A stretch of 20,553 nt of DNA. It comes from CAJGCS01 sp045589955. Its GTDB lineage: Bacteria > Bacillota_I > Bacilli_A > ML615J-28 > CAG-313. Under the pieces are notes generated by a model that was not told the DNA's origin, searched no databases, and saw nothing but the letters and a program-made list of their open reading frames with translations. Every line of letters begins with the position of its first letter. Position 1 is the first letter of the stretch. A program made the position numbers and the translations under genes. Below are positions 1 to 5,820 of the stretch, piece by piece. Location of the stretch: contig JAZNQD010000070.1 of NCBI GenBank assembly GCA_045589955.1, positions 1 to 20,553 on the forward strand, in the 5' to 3' direction.

Positions 1-730
1 GTACATTAGTAGTATATCTTACATCTAATCCACCATATTGACTATTAAATGTTTTTATATCTCTACCTAATAGTCTAGTATTAATACTAGTATAAATAAT
101 TACTTGTACATTTCTATTTTTAACTACTAATCTATCTAGTATTGTTCTATCTACATAATTATCAATTATAATGATTTCATTATTAGCACTTTCGAATATT
201 GATTGTATTAAAGTATATGCATCATAAAGTTGTCCATCAAAAAATAGTTGAGAGTTTTTAAATTCTTGAGGTTTATAATTATTCTCAATATTACTAACTC
301 TTTCATCAAGTGACTCTACTTTATTTATGAGTCTCACATAATTTTCATTAGTAACAAGAGATCTTTCCTCATTAATAACATAACCTGTTAGTAAATATTC
401 TTTTAATACCTTTGTAGCCCATTTTCTAAAAATTACCCCTTTAATTGATTTAACTCTATATCCTACAGAAATAATAACATCTAAATCATATAAATATACT
501 AACTTATCTGAGTTTGCAATTTGCGTTTTACGCAAATTCCTTTGTGAATTAATTTCTCCTTCATTTAATGCATTTTTTATGTGACGGCTAATTCTACTAA
601 TATCTACACCAAATAAAATAGCCATTTGTGACTGTGTCAGCCATATAGTTTCACTGTAAGGATCAATATTAACATCTAATTCTATGTTATCATCAATAAA
701 TTTAACAACTTCATATTTTGTTTCACTCAT
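1..730 (-). CDS. RhuM-family protein with C-terminal PLD-like domain (3' end outside window)
   Basis: The gene runs off the left edge, leaving 243 codons from ATG at 730. A GAGGGGTGAT ribosome site lies 5 nt before this ATG. Residues ~1-130 match the RhuM family: TIWLTQSQMAILFGV near residue 30, then a YLYDLDVIISVGYRVKS segment and a FRKWATKVLKEYLLTGYVINEER segment (quoted in pieces). After a short charged linker (~140-155) a second domain begins with QLFFDGQLYDAY and continues with NNEIIIIDNYVD and VQVIIYTS, alternating hydrophobic strands like the phospholipase D-like domain often attached to RhuM/ORF6N proteins. RhuM was named from a Salmonella pathogenicity island, and its molecular role is not established. 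Family members are common on mobile islands. This is the only intact-looking member of three related sequences at 1-1484. Family assignment is confident; the PLD-like domain is a pattern call. Confidence 0.8.
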   Translation of the reverse strand, partial: MSETKYEVVKFIDDNIELDVNIDPYSETIWLTQSQMAILFGVDISRISRHIKNALNEGEINSQRNLRKTQIANSDKLVYLYDLDVIISVGYRVKSIKGVIFRKWATKVLKEYLLTGYVINEERSLVTNENYVRLINKVESLDERVSNIENNYKPQEFKNSQLFFDGQLYDAYTLIQSIFESANNEIIIIDNYVDRTILDRLVVKNRNVQVIIYTSINTRLLGRDIKTFNSQYGGLDVRYTTNV

Positions 731-883
731 TACTTATCACCCCTCACAATAAATTTTCTATACTTTATATTTTTCACATCTTAAAAATAGTTATTTTTAA
801 AAAATTAGTTCAAATGCAAAATATGCAACTGAGCTAACCTAGATAATTATATAATATATTTTTACATCTAACTTATAATTCTT

Positions 884-1074
884 CTAGTTTGTCGAATTTC
901 CAATGTGCATTTTTTGCACATTAGTGAATTCTTGTAGTCTTTTTGAATTCACTCTATATCCTACTAAAAAAACTAAATCCAAATTATGATAGTTAAAATT
1001 ATATTCCCTCCAGTTATTTGCAGTATGTGCAAAAAATGCACAAACTAAATCATTCACAAAGTCACCTTCTGAAA
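884..1074 (-). pseudogene. RhuM-family gene fragments (mosaic remnant)
   Basis: An uninterrupted minus-strand frame ending at TAG 884-886 has no start or N-terminus of its own. It reads EGDFVNDLVCAFFAHTANNW, then YHNLDLVFLVGYRVNSK, then TNVQKMHIGNST. The second block is the RhuM YNLDxIISxGYRVNS signature. The last block resembles the segment that normally precedes that signature in RhuM proteins (compare LRKTQIANSDK in the gene at 1-730). The order is therefore rearranged, suggesting pieces of two RhuM copies were joined. The 5' end of this frame overlaps the 3' end of the neighbouring broken RhuM gene in another frame. A product is unlikely. Confidence 0.6.
904..1042. repeat. 17-nt perfect inverted repeat, each arm itself dyad-like
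   Basis: TGTGCATTTTTTGCACA at 904-920 and its exact reverse complement at 1026-1042 enclose about 105 bp of RhuM-like remnant. Each arm is itself TGTGCA, a short A/T run and TGCACA, so each can also form a small hairpin. Confidence 0.75.
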
Positions 1075-1484
1075 AGATATTTTTATATATTTACTAATAA
1101 TTGATCTTTCCTCATTAATAACATACCCTTGCAATAAATATTCTTTTAATATTTTATTTGCCCATCTTCTAAATTTTATTCCTTCAACAGAGTTAACTCT
1201 ATAGCCTACTGAAATTATCATATCTAAATTATAAATATTAATATTTCTTTTTACCCTTCTATGTCCTTCATATCTAACAATTTCCATTTTGGAAATAGTT
1301 GAACTTTCTTCTAATTCATTTTCAGATATTATATTTCTAATATGTTTATTAATTGCAGGAACATTTACATTAAATAACAAAGCCATTTGTTCTTGAGTAA
1401 CCAAACAGTCTCCTCTAATGGAGATACTGTTACATCAACTTCAACAGAATCATTATTAAACTTTACAATTTCATATTTGCTCAT
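1054..1484 (-). pseudogene. RhuM-family gene, frameshifted and truncated
   Basis: The natural start is ATG at 1484, overlapping the end of the upstream Xre gene by 14 nt. Translation from it gives MSKYEIVKFNNDSVEVDVTV and SPLEETVWL, parallel to the N-terminus of the gene at 1-730. One base is then missing around 1399-1402: the expected TGG-TTA-ACT-CAA reads TGG-TTA-CTC-AAG. The frame is restored by TQEQMALLFNVNVPAINKHI, YNLDMIISVGYRVNS and FRRWANKILKEYLLQGYVIN. The protein ends abnormally at QKVTL shortly after NEERS, with no C-terminal domain. A TTG at 1404 could start a 116-codon remnant, but it has no ribosome site and lacks the conserved beginning. Confidence 0.75.
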
Positions 1485-1788
1485 TATTTGTAACCTCTAT
1501 TAATTCTACTCCATTCAAAATAACATCAAGTTCTGTATTTAATGCATTTGCGTATTTGACTAAAAAGAAAATTGTTGGCGAATTGCTCATATTTTCAAAT
1601 CTAGTTATTTGTTGACGCATCACTCCCATTTTATCTGCAATCTCTTGTTGAGTGTATCCAAGTTTTTCTCTTAAAAATACAAATTGCATTACTATTTTTG
1701 CCCTTAACCATCTTTCTTGGTGTTCAATTGCCATCTCTTTTAATTCTTTATTATTGTAAATTTCTTTAATTTTTTCTAATTTTTTCAT
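1471..1788 (-). CDS. Xre/HigA-type helix-turn-helix DNA-binding protein
   Basis: This 105-aa protein has a central Cro/C1-type HTH (about residues 38-95): FLREKLGYTQQEIADKMGV, then RQQITRFENMSNSP, then FLVKYANALNTELDVIL. TQQEIADKMGV and the following recognition helix are typical of the Xre family. The N-terminal ~35 residues are helical and charged (MKKLEKIKEIYNNKELKEMA), as in HigA-like and phage-type regulators. ATG at 1788 follows a TGAGG ribosome site. The gene overlaps the downstream broken RhuM gene, so the two were once co-expressed. It probably binds its own promoter, where a TGTAC-N4-GTACA dyad lies between the transcription start and the ribosome site. No RelE/HigB toxin is next to it, so calling it an antitoxin would be a guess. 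Confidence 0.85.
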   Translation of the reverse strand: MKKLEKIKEIYNNKELKEMAIEHQERWLRAKIVMQFVFLREKLGYTQQEIADKMGVMRQQITRFENMSNSPTIFFLVKYANALNTELDVILNGVELIEVTNNEQI

Positions 1789-1791
1789 AAC

Positions 1792-1834
1792 TGTACCTCA
1801 GTACAATTATAACATAAAAGATCTATATTTGCAA
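1792..1834 (-). promoter_or_regulatory. Promoter and candidate operator of the Xre gene
   Basis: On the minus strand, -35 TTGCAA (1829-1834), a 17-nt spacer and -10 TATAAT (1806-1811) precede the ATG at 1788. A perfect dyad TGTAC-CTCA-GTACA (1792-1805 on the plus strand) covers the expected transcription start and the ribosome site, a natural place for Xre autorepression. The operator role is inferred. Confidence 0.7.
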
Positions 1835-1856
1835 CATTTTTGTATCATAGGCAACT

Positions 1857-1886
1857 AAAAAAATAAGTCTCAAAAAGAGACTTATT
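1857..1886 (-). terminator. Rho-independent terminator (minus strand) behind the tRNA-Leu stump
   Basis: A 10-bp perfect stem (1862-1871 with 1877-1886) and a 5-nt loop are followed on the minus strand by seven Us (1863-1857). It lies 12 nt beyond the CCA end of the tRNA-Leu 3' stump, the spacing of a tRNA transcription-unit terminator. Confidence 0.85.
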
Positions 1887-1898
1887 GTATCATTCTAA

Positions 1899-1917
1899 TG
1901 GTGCGGGCGACGGGACC
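1899..1917 (-). pseudogene. tRNA-Leu 3'-end stump (T-stem, acceptor, CCA)
   Basis: The minus strand reads TCCCGTCGCCCGCACCA: the 3' side of a T-stem, the 3' half of an acceptor stem (CGCCCGC), discriminator A and CCA. The acceptor would pair with GCGGGCG, as in class II tRNA-Leu(UAG)-type genes, not with the intact tRNA-Leu at 9781-9865 (GCCGGTG). The rest of the tRNA is absent upstream. The bases just past CCA (TTAGAATG) are identical to those past the intact tRNA-Leu. It is best read as an integration or recombination scar. Confidence 0.6.
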
Positions 1918-1955
1918 AGAACAACACAAGTATTAACACATTGTTTTTTAGTATT

Positions 1956-1993
1956 AAAAAGCCAGCTAACTTTTTTGTTGGTTAACTAGCTTT
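1956..1993 (-). terminator. Terminator after the lipoprotein unit
   Basis: Arms 1958-1970 and 1981-1993 pair over 13 positions on the minus-strand RNA, two of them G-U. On the plus strand those two would be C-A mismatches, so the hairpin is built for minus-strand transcripts. Us corresponding to 1960-1956 follow. A sequence relative lies at 4905-4940. Confidence 0.7.
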
Positions 1994-2003
1994 GAGTGGT
2001 TGC

Positions 2004-2151
2004 TTATTTAATTTTATTATATATATCTTTTGGAACTTCTACAAGGTCAAAACAATATGCAATTACAACATCATAATATGGTCCATCATTAATATTAACC
2101 AAATTAAATTCTACTTTATTTGTACTTTCAAAATTTTTTACTCATTTCCAT
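2004..2151 (-). pseudogene. Small broken gene downstream of the lipoprotein, unknown product
   Basis: ATG at 2151 with an AAAGGA ribosome site opens MEMSKKF and then hits TGA. Shifting by one base near 2130-2134 gives a clean ending: ESTNKVEFNLVNINDGPYYD, VVIAYCFDLVEVPKD and IYNKIK, stop at 2004. The join suggests a one-base indel in a run of T/A. The ATG lies 11 nt beyond the lipoprotein stop, so it belonged to the same transcript. The full form would be only ~48 aa. It could be the remaining end of a longer secreted or lipoprotein-like gene. No family recognised. Confidence 0.45.
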
Positions 2152-2162
2152 AAAATCATCCT

Positions 2163-2693
2163 TTAATTTCTAATAAATTTAATATTTTCAAATTCTACTT
2201 TATCCATTTTTATAAGAATAAAAGTTCTTTCAGGTTCAGTAGTAACGTTAATTTTACTTTTATATTTTATTATTAAATTATTATTATTTAATTCAACACT
2301 ATTTAAACTATATGTACAATTTGTATCAGCAAATAAAAATAAAATTAATATTTCTTTATCATAATCAATTTCATAATTAGTATTAAAAACTTGTTCATAC
2401 TTATCTAATGAATCTAGAACATATGTAATTGTCTTTGGTGAACTTTCATCAAAAATATATTCCTCTCTTTCTTGATTAGTTGAATCATAATTTTCATTTT
2501 TATAATACACACCTGAAACTTTATTTTCTAATAAAAAGTCTTCTTTAAAATAATTAACTATTTGAGCAGTGTCAATACTTCCGCTATTTACCATTACTGC
2601 ATTGTACAGAATAGTATTATCGTTATCATTGCTGCATCCAACCATCATAAATGCAATAACTAACATAAAACACATCATTAATGCTTTTTTCAT
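2163..2693 (-). CDS. Putative lipoprotein, unknown function
   Basis: This 176-aa protein begins with a type II signal peptide: a Lys pair, the hydrophobic stretch ALMMCFMLVIAFMMVG and lipobox VGC with Cys20 as the lipidation site. A short polar linker SNDNDNT follows. It is therefore expected to be anchored outside the membrane. The mature part is acidic, with alternating hydrophobic segments (KEILILFLFADTN, NNLIIKYKSK, ERTFILIKMDKVEF) suggesting a small beta-rich domain. No family recognised. ATG at 2693 has a GGGAG ribosome site and overlaps the TGA of a 28-codon ORF (ATGA overlap), so translational coupling is likely. A broken small gene and a terminator (1956-1993) follow. Confidence 0.75.
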   Translation of the reverse strand: MKKALMMCFMLVIAFMMVGCSNDNDNTILYNAVMVNSGSIDTAQIVNYFKEDFLLENKVSGVYYKNENYDSTNQEREEYIFDESSPKTITYVLDSLDKYEQVFNTNYEIDYDKEILILFLFADTNCTYSLNSVELNNNNLIIKYKSKINVTTEPERTFILIKMDKVEFENIKFIRN

Positions 2694-2776
2694 CTTGCAT
2701 CACTCCCTTCAATATTATTATCTTCAACCAAACTTTCAAAAATAACCACTCTATATAATAAATAGATCTTTATCAT
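2690..2776 (-). CDS. 28-aa upstream (leader-like) ORF coupled to the lipoprotein gene
   Basis: ATG at 2776 lies 9 nt after a strong GGGAGG ribosome site (2786-2791). The peptide reads MIKIYLLYRVVIFESLVEDN then NIEGSDAR. Its TGA stop (2690-2692) overlaps the lipoprotein ATG (2691-2693), the classic ATGA coupling arrangement. It is too short for most gene finders. It may be a genuine small protein or a leader whose translation controls the lipoprotein. The ribosome site is stronger than chance would lead one to expect in this AT-rich sequence, but expression is untested. Confidence 0.5.
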   Translation of the reverse strand: MIKIYLLYRVVIFESLVEDNNIEGSDAR

Positions 2777-2829
2777 TAGTTAATACCTCCCATTAATATA
2801 ACAAATAAAAATCCATTTTTGTTGGAACT

Positions 2830-2858
2830 ATTATACTTATTTATATTATAATACATAA
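2830..2858 (-). promoter_or_regulatory. Weak candidate promoter for the leader ORF/lipoprotein unit
   Basis: A perfect -10 TATAAT (2830-2835) has a poor -35 TTATGT (2853-2858) at 17 nt. Other TATAAT-like words are nearby, so the assignment is tentative. Confidence 0.35.
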
Positions 2859-3007
2859 TTTTAAAATCTGCACTAGAACACTATCTCTTTTTAAGAGAAC
2901 TTTTATTCTTTCATGTATAAAACAATTTAGAATGGTAAAAGGTGACGAAAAGTTTTATACCTTCATATATATTATGCCATTAGTAATATAGCATGTCAAA
3001 TCATCAA
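2859..3007. other. Intergenic, no convincing feature
   Basis: AT-rich sequence with only a small TCTCTT/AAGAGA dyad near 2882-2896. No ORF with a ribosome site was seen. It lies between the lipoprotein promoter region and repeat copy 1. Confidence 0.5.
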
Positions 3008-3120
3008 TCTCTTGTAGGTTCGAGTCCCATCAAAACTAAAGGTTCGACACCCGTAATTTAATGGTTCGAGTCCGTAGTCAGTCTCCTATAGTCATTAAAT
3101 CTAAATGTTTCATAAAGCAT

Positions 3121-3160
3121 AAAAAAATAAGGTATTCTAACCATTATTGGCTAAAATGCC
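3121..3160 (-). terminator. Repeat terminator T2, copy 1
   Basis: Arms 3131-3142 and 3149-3160 pair on the minus-strand RNA (GGCAUUUUAGCC with GGUUAGAAUACC, one mismatch, G-U pairs allowed). They are followed by UUAUUUUUUU. Confidence 0.6.
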
Positions 3161-3171
3161 ATATAAAATGC

Positions 3172-3200
3172 AAAAAAAATAAGCCTTACTAGAAGACTTA
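3172..3200 (-). terminator. Repeat terminator T1, copy 1
   Basis: AAGTCTT (minus strand, 3199-3193) pairs with AAGGCTT (3187-3181) around loop CTAGT and is followed by A and eight Us. The single G-U pair works only on the minus strand. The upstream arm can instead pair with 3338-3353. Confidence 0.7.
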
Positions 3201-3353
3201 CAGATTTCAAAAAATGTGTGTGGTGGACGAAATGTTGCATATTAAGGTTTTACTGAACAAAATGTTTCATTTAGCCTTTTTACTGAACAAAATGTTTCAT
3301 AATGCATCTTTTTGTTCATCACTGTAATTTTATTAATAATCTGTAAGTCTTTT
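3191..3353 (-). repeat. 16-nt inverted repeat that competes with terminator T1
   Basis: AGAAGACTTACAGATT at 3191-3206 and AATCTGTAAGTCTTTT at 3338-3353 are reverse complements with one mismatch. In the minus-strand RNA the 3353-3338 segment comes first and could sequester the 5' arm of terminator T1. Confidence 0.65.
3220..3325. repeat. Tandem AATGTTTCAT repeats and hairpin, possible insertion-sequence end
   Basis: TTTACTGAACAAAATGTTTC + AT occurs twice, starting at ~3249 and 3279. A degenerate relative, GGACGAAATGTTGCAT, occurs at 3226-3241. The last copy forms a 9-bp hairpin, 3284-3292 with 3310-3318, around the loop TGTTTCATAATGCATCT. Multiple short repeats at one end recall IS21-family termini, but no transposase is present and the family link is a guess. 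Confidence 0.45.
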
Positions 3354-3366
3354 ATATAAATGAATA

Positions 3367-3401
3367 CAAAAAAGGAACTAGCATATCTTGTGCTAGTTCC
3401 T
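3367..3401 (-). terminator. Terminator of the AAA ATPase gene
   Basis: A near-perfect 11-bp stem (AGGAACTAGCA at 3373-3383 with TGCTAGTTCCT at 3391-3401) is followed by six Us on the minus strand (3373-3368), just past the ATPase stop codon. Confidence 0.9.
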
Positions 3402-3407
3402 ATGACT

Positions 3408-4751
3408 TTATTTTATTAAAAATGCCATATATAAAGGGATCGTATTAATTCCATTTGTAGTTCCTATGTTAGTATCAGCAAGTTTAAAATTACTACTAAT
3501 ATCATATTTATCTTTATTATTTAAAATTTCTTTTAATGATTTGGCATTACCATTATTTGATTTCACTTCAATTAATGTTAGTTCATTATTATATCTAGTA
3601 ACAAAATCAATTTCTAGACCACTTTGTTTATGATAATAATATAAATCCTTATGCATTTTATTAAAAGCATCAGCAATGATATTTTCAAATATTGCTCCTT
3701 TATATACTTTTAAATTACCTCCAAGAATATCTGCTACAGTTCCTTTTTCTAACATAGAAACAAATAAACCTGTATCTGTTACGTATATTTTAAAAACATC
3801 TTCTATTTTATTTTCTTCAAGAGGTAACTCTAAATTAGAAAGATTATAGCATAATGTGATTATACCAGCATCTTCTAACCATTGTATTGCATTTCGATAT
3901 TCGCTTGCTCTTGCATGTTTTTTTATGACTGAATATTGAAATTTTTTATTTTCTTTAGCAAGTTGACTTGGAATAGAATTAAATACTTCTAATATTTTTT
4001 CAAGCTCAACATAATTTGTTGTTTCTTTTTCGTTTTCATCAAGATGCTTACCAAAATCATCTTTGTATTGTTCTAAAATATCCCTTTGTGTATCATATAC
4101 TTGATTCATGTCATGAGTATTAAGAAAAACATTAATAACTTCCGGCATTCCACCCACACATAAATATTCTTTAAAATAAGAATTCATAGTTTCATTTATT
4201 GAATCTGATACTTTTTCTTTATTATTAAAAGAATCTTTAATATATGTAATTATCTCATTAGAAATTCCTTTAGCCCACAAATATTCTTCAAAATCCATTG
4301 ATTTCATATAAAGCATTTTTTCATATCCTGTTGGAACACCTTTTGATTTCTTTTTATTATATCCCCTTATACCAAGTAATGATCCTGTGCAAATTATATC
4401 AAATCTTCCGTCTAACATAAAAGGTTTAACAGAATATCTAGCATTAGAACATTCTTGTACTTCATCAAATATTAAAACTGTTTCATAAGGTATAAACTTA
4501 ACATTCGGTAAATTAGCTGATAAGTCTCTTATGATATTATCAATTATTAAATCATTATCAAATATTTTCTTAAGGTTATCATTATCTTTAAAATTAATAT
4601 AAACATAATTTTTATAAAATTCTTCTGCAAACTTTATTGCAATAGTTGTTTTTCCGATTTGTCTTGCTCCTCTAATAACAAGTGCTTTTTTCTTAACTTT
4701 TAAAGATTCTTTCCATGAAATCATATCATTATAAATTTTTCTTTTAAACAT
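3408..4751 (-). CDS. AAA-type ATPase with C-terminal DUF4143 nuclease-like domain
   Basis: This 447-aa protein starts at ATG 4751 after an AAGGGAG ribosome site. A longer frame begins upstream, but the consensus promoter (4776-4804) lies inside it, which excludes the earlier start. Visible motifs are Walker A GARQIGKT (28-35), Walker B VLIFDE (92-97) and a sensor-like CTGS (121-124). The middle is helical. The C-terminal third shows a PD-(D/E)xK-like pattern: GLEIDF (D382), LIEVKS (E395-x-K397). This is the ATP-binding/DUF4143 architecture, common and often horizontally acquired in gut bacteria. Its biochemical role is not firmly known; DNA-related and defence or persistence roles have been suggested. 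The gene is monocistronic, with its own promoter and terminator. Confidence 0.9.
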   Translation of the reverse strand: MFKRKIYNDMISWKESLKVKKKALVIRGARQIGKTTIAIKFAEEFYKNYVYINFKDNDNLKKIFDNDLIIDNIIRDLSANLPNVKFIPYETVLIFDEVQECSNARYSVKPFMLDGRFDIICTGSLLGIRGYNKKKSKGVPTGYEKMLYMKSMDFEEYLWAKGISNEIITYIKDSFNNKEKVSDSINETMNSYFKEYLCVGGMPEVINVFLNTHDMNQVYDTQRDILEQYKDDFGKHLDENEKETTNYVELEKILEVFNSIPSQLAKENKKFQYSVIKKHARASEYRNAIQWLEDAGIITLCYNLSNLELPLEENKIEDVFKIYVTDTGLFVSMLEKGTVADILGGNLKVYKGAIFENIIADAFNKMHKDLYYYHKQSGLEIDFVTRYNNELTLIEVKSNNGNAKSLKEILNNKDKYDISSNFKLADTNIGTTNGINTIPLYMAFLIK

Positions 4752-4775
4752 ACATTGAATCTCCCTTACACATAT

Positions 4776-4804
4776 ATTATACACTTTTTTTAATATTTTA
4801 TCAA
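4776..4804 (-). promoter_or_regulatory. Consensus promoter of the AAA ATPase
   Basis: TTGATA (4799-4804), a 17-nt spacer and TATAAT (4776-4781) on the minus strand put the transcription start about 18 nt before the ATG. The sequence GTGTATAATATATGTGTAAG resembles the promoter of the phosphorylase gene. Confidence 0.85.
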
Positions 4805-4904
4805 GAAAAATATACACTTTTTATAGGGAGTTTTATTATATATTTTACATTTTTAATGGGGAGTTTTTATAAGCAATTTTATTTTCTTATTTTCTTTTTG
4901 CTAT

Positions 4905-4940
4905 ACAGAAAGCCAGCCAACATTTTTGTTGTTAACTAGC
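4905..4940 (-). terminator. Terminator after the TPR/DUF1016 remnant
   Basis: On the minus-strand RNA, GCUAGUUAACA (4940-4930) pairs with UGUUGGCUGGC (4922-4912) over 11 positions, three of them G-U, followed by a short UUUCU tract. Related in sequence to the terminator at 1956-1993. Between it and the ATPase promoter (~4815-4875) lies a short imperfect direct repeat (ATAGGGAGTTTTAT / AATGGGGAGTTTTTAT) with no clear function. Confidence 0.6.
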
Positions 4941-4952
4941 ATTATTTATTAT

Positions 4953-5399
4953 TTATTTTTTTAGTTGATTTAAAAGTTTTTCAACTTCAACATATCTAAC
5001 ATTATTTCTGATAATATCAAAATATTTTGAAGAAAACCAATCATATATTCTTTGATATGTACTAATTGTCATATTAGAAGTTGTTTCTTTTTTATTCACT
5101 ACTACACCATCTAAAAGTAAAGAATTTAACTTTACCTTATCATACTTTTCAAATAATATTGCTGATTCAATGCATTTAATACAATTGTCGATTGCATTTT
5201 CAATATCACCAAGTTTTGCATAACTCAATGCTATATAGAAATATGCTCTATATATTCTTTCATTATAGAATCCACAATTATCGTTTTCAAATACAAATTT
5301 CATTAAATCAATATACTTCATTCTCAATTTTATATTTGTATCTTCATCAGCATCTTGAGACAACACTAATATTTCATCCTGGAACCACTCTGTTATTAG
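4953..5399 (-). pseudogene. C-terminal remnant of a TPR-containing regulator-like protein
   Basis: The frame is open from about 5423 but has no proper start. The best candidate is a TTG at 5366 with no ribosome site. It reads TEWFQDEILVLSQDADEDTN, then KLRMKYIDLMKFVFEN, then a tetratricopeptide-like segment YRAYFYIALSYAKLGDIENA. This resembles, from memory, the C-terminal half of Xre-type regulators with TPR tails, with the helix-turn-helix half missing. The upstream sequence turns directly into a piece of a DUF1016 gene in another frame around 5399-5411, so a deletion has fused two gene remnants. A short protein could still be made from TTG or GTG starts, but a conserved function is unlikely. 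Confidence 0.6.
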
Positions 5400-5764
5400 A
5401 ATAATATTTCTTCTTTGGTCTTACAACCTGACATAATTATCAAATGATTTGTCCAACTAATTTGTGTCACCAGTGGTGTCACTAATTTATCATCTTTATA
5501 TAGCTCATAAAATTACTTCATTCTATGAAGACCACGTCGGTTAAATCCTTTAATTGTTGGATTATTTTTACTTATATACATTTCAACATCATTTATAACT
5601 TTATCGCCAAATTTTGAATTAGAACATAATTCACTTAAATATTTACCAACTTCATAATACATTGTTATAAGTTCAGTATTAACTGCTTTTAATGCCCGCA
5701 TTTTTGCGGTTTCAATTATTGAAATAATTTCAGAAAAATCCTCATTATTTTTAATATTTGACAT
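5396..5764 (-). pseudogene. DUF1016/YhcG-family N-terminal fragment with nonsense codon
   Basis: ATG at 5764 has an AGGGGG ribosome site. The protein shows the DUF1016 N-terminal pattern: IISIIETAKMRALKAVNTEL, MYYEVGKYLSE, KGFNRRGLHRMK. An in-frame TAA (5513-5515) follows, where the family usually has Gln (CAA). Beyond it the same frame continues FYELYKDDKLVTPLVTQISW and TNHLIIMSGCKTKEE, family-typical, until TAATAA at 5398-5393. The C-terminal PD-(D/E)xK nuclease domain of YhcG is missing. Intact family members are predicted nucleases found near restriction and mobile loci. Here the gene is dead twice over: nonsense codon and loss of the catalytic half. Confidence 0.8.
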
Positions 5765-5820
5765 ATAAAATCCCCCTAAATTTTAATTTATTATTACTAT
5801 TATTATACACTATTTAAACA

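Larger units (their letters stand above)
3008..3219. repeat. ~213-bp intergenic repeat, copy 1 (T-arm motifs + two minus-strand terminators)
   Basis: This copy aligns along its whole length with 7603-7816. Both begin TCTCTTRTAGGTTCGAGTCC and end in CTTACAGATTTCAAAAAATG TGT. In the first 70 bp, three tRNA T-arm-like words occur on the plus strand at ~22-24 nt spacing: GGTTCGAGTCCC (3017), GGTTCGACACCC (3041) and GGTTCGAGTCCG (3063). Further right lie two hairpins with U tracts that work as terminators on the minus strand. No ORF is shared. It sits between two minus-strand transcription units. Confidence 0.85.

Noticed and set aside
808..842. GTTAGCTCAGTTG-like word (minus strand) considered as a tRNA D-arm fragment
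   Set aside because: No acceptor, anticodon or T-arm can be folded around it; a single D-arm-like word is too common.
1471..1788. Calling the Xre gene a HigA antitoxin
   Set aside because: No RelE/HigB-type toxin is adjacent; its overlapping partner is a broken RhuM gene.
2880..2900. TCTCTT/AAGAGA hairpin considered as a terminator
   Set aside because: Short, weak stem with an interrupted T run and no gene ending beside it.
3008..3080. Short tandem repeats considered as a CRISPR array
   Set aside because: Repeats are only ~12 nt, diverged, with ~10-nt spacers and no cas genes; they match tRNA T-arm sequence instead.
3220..3360. Complete insertion sequence
   Set aside because: Only terminal-repeat-like sequence is present; no transposase frame, no matching second end, no target duplication seen.
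4752..4817. Upstream extension of the AAA ATPase (22 more residues)
   Set aside because: It contains the consensus -35 and -10 elements and lies before the AAGGGAG ribosome site; the start at 4751 fits transcription and the family's usual beginning.
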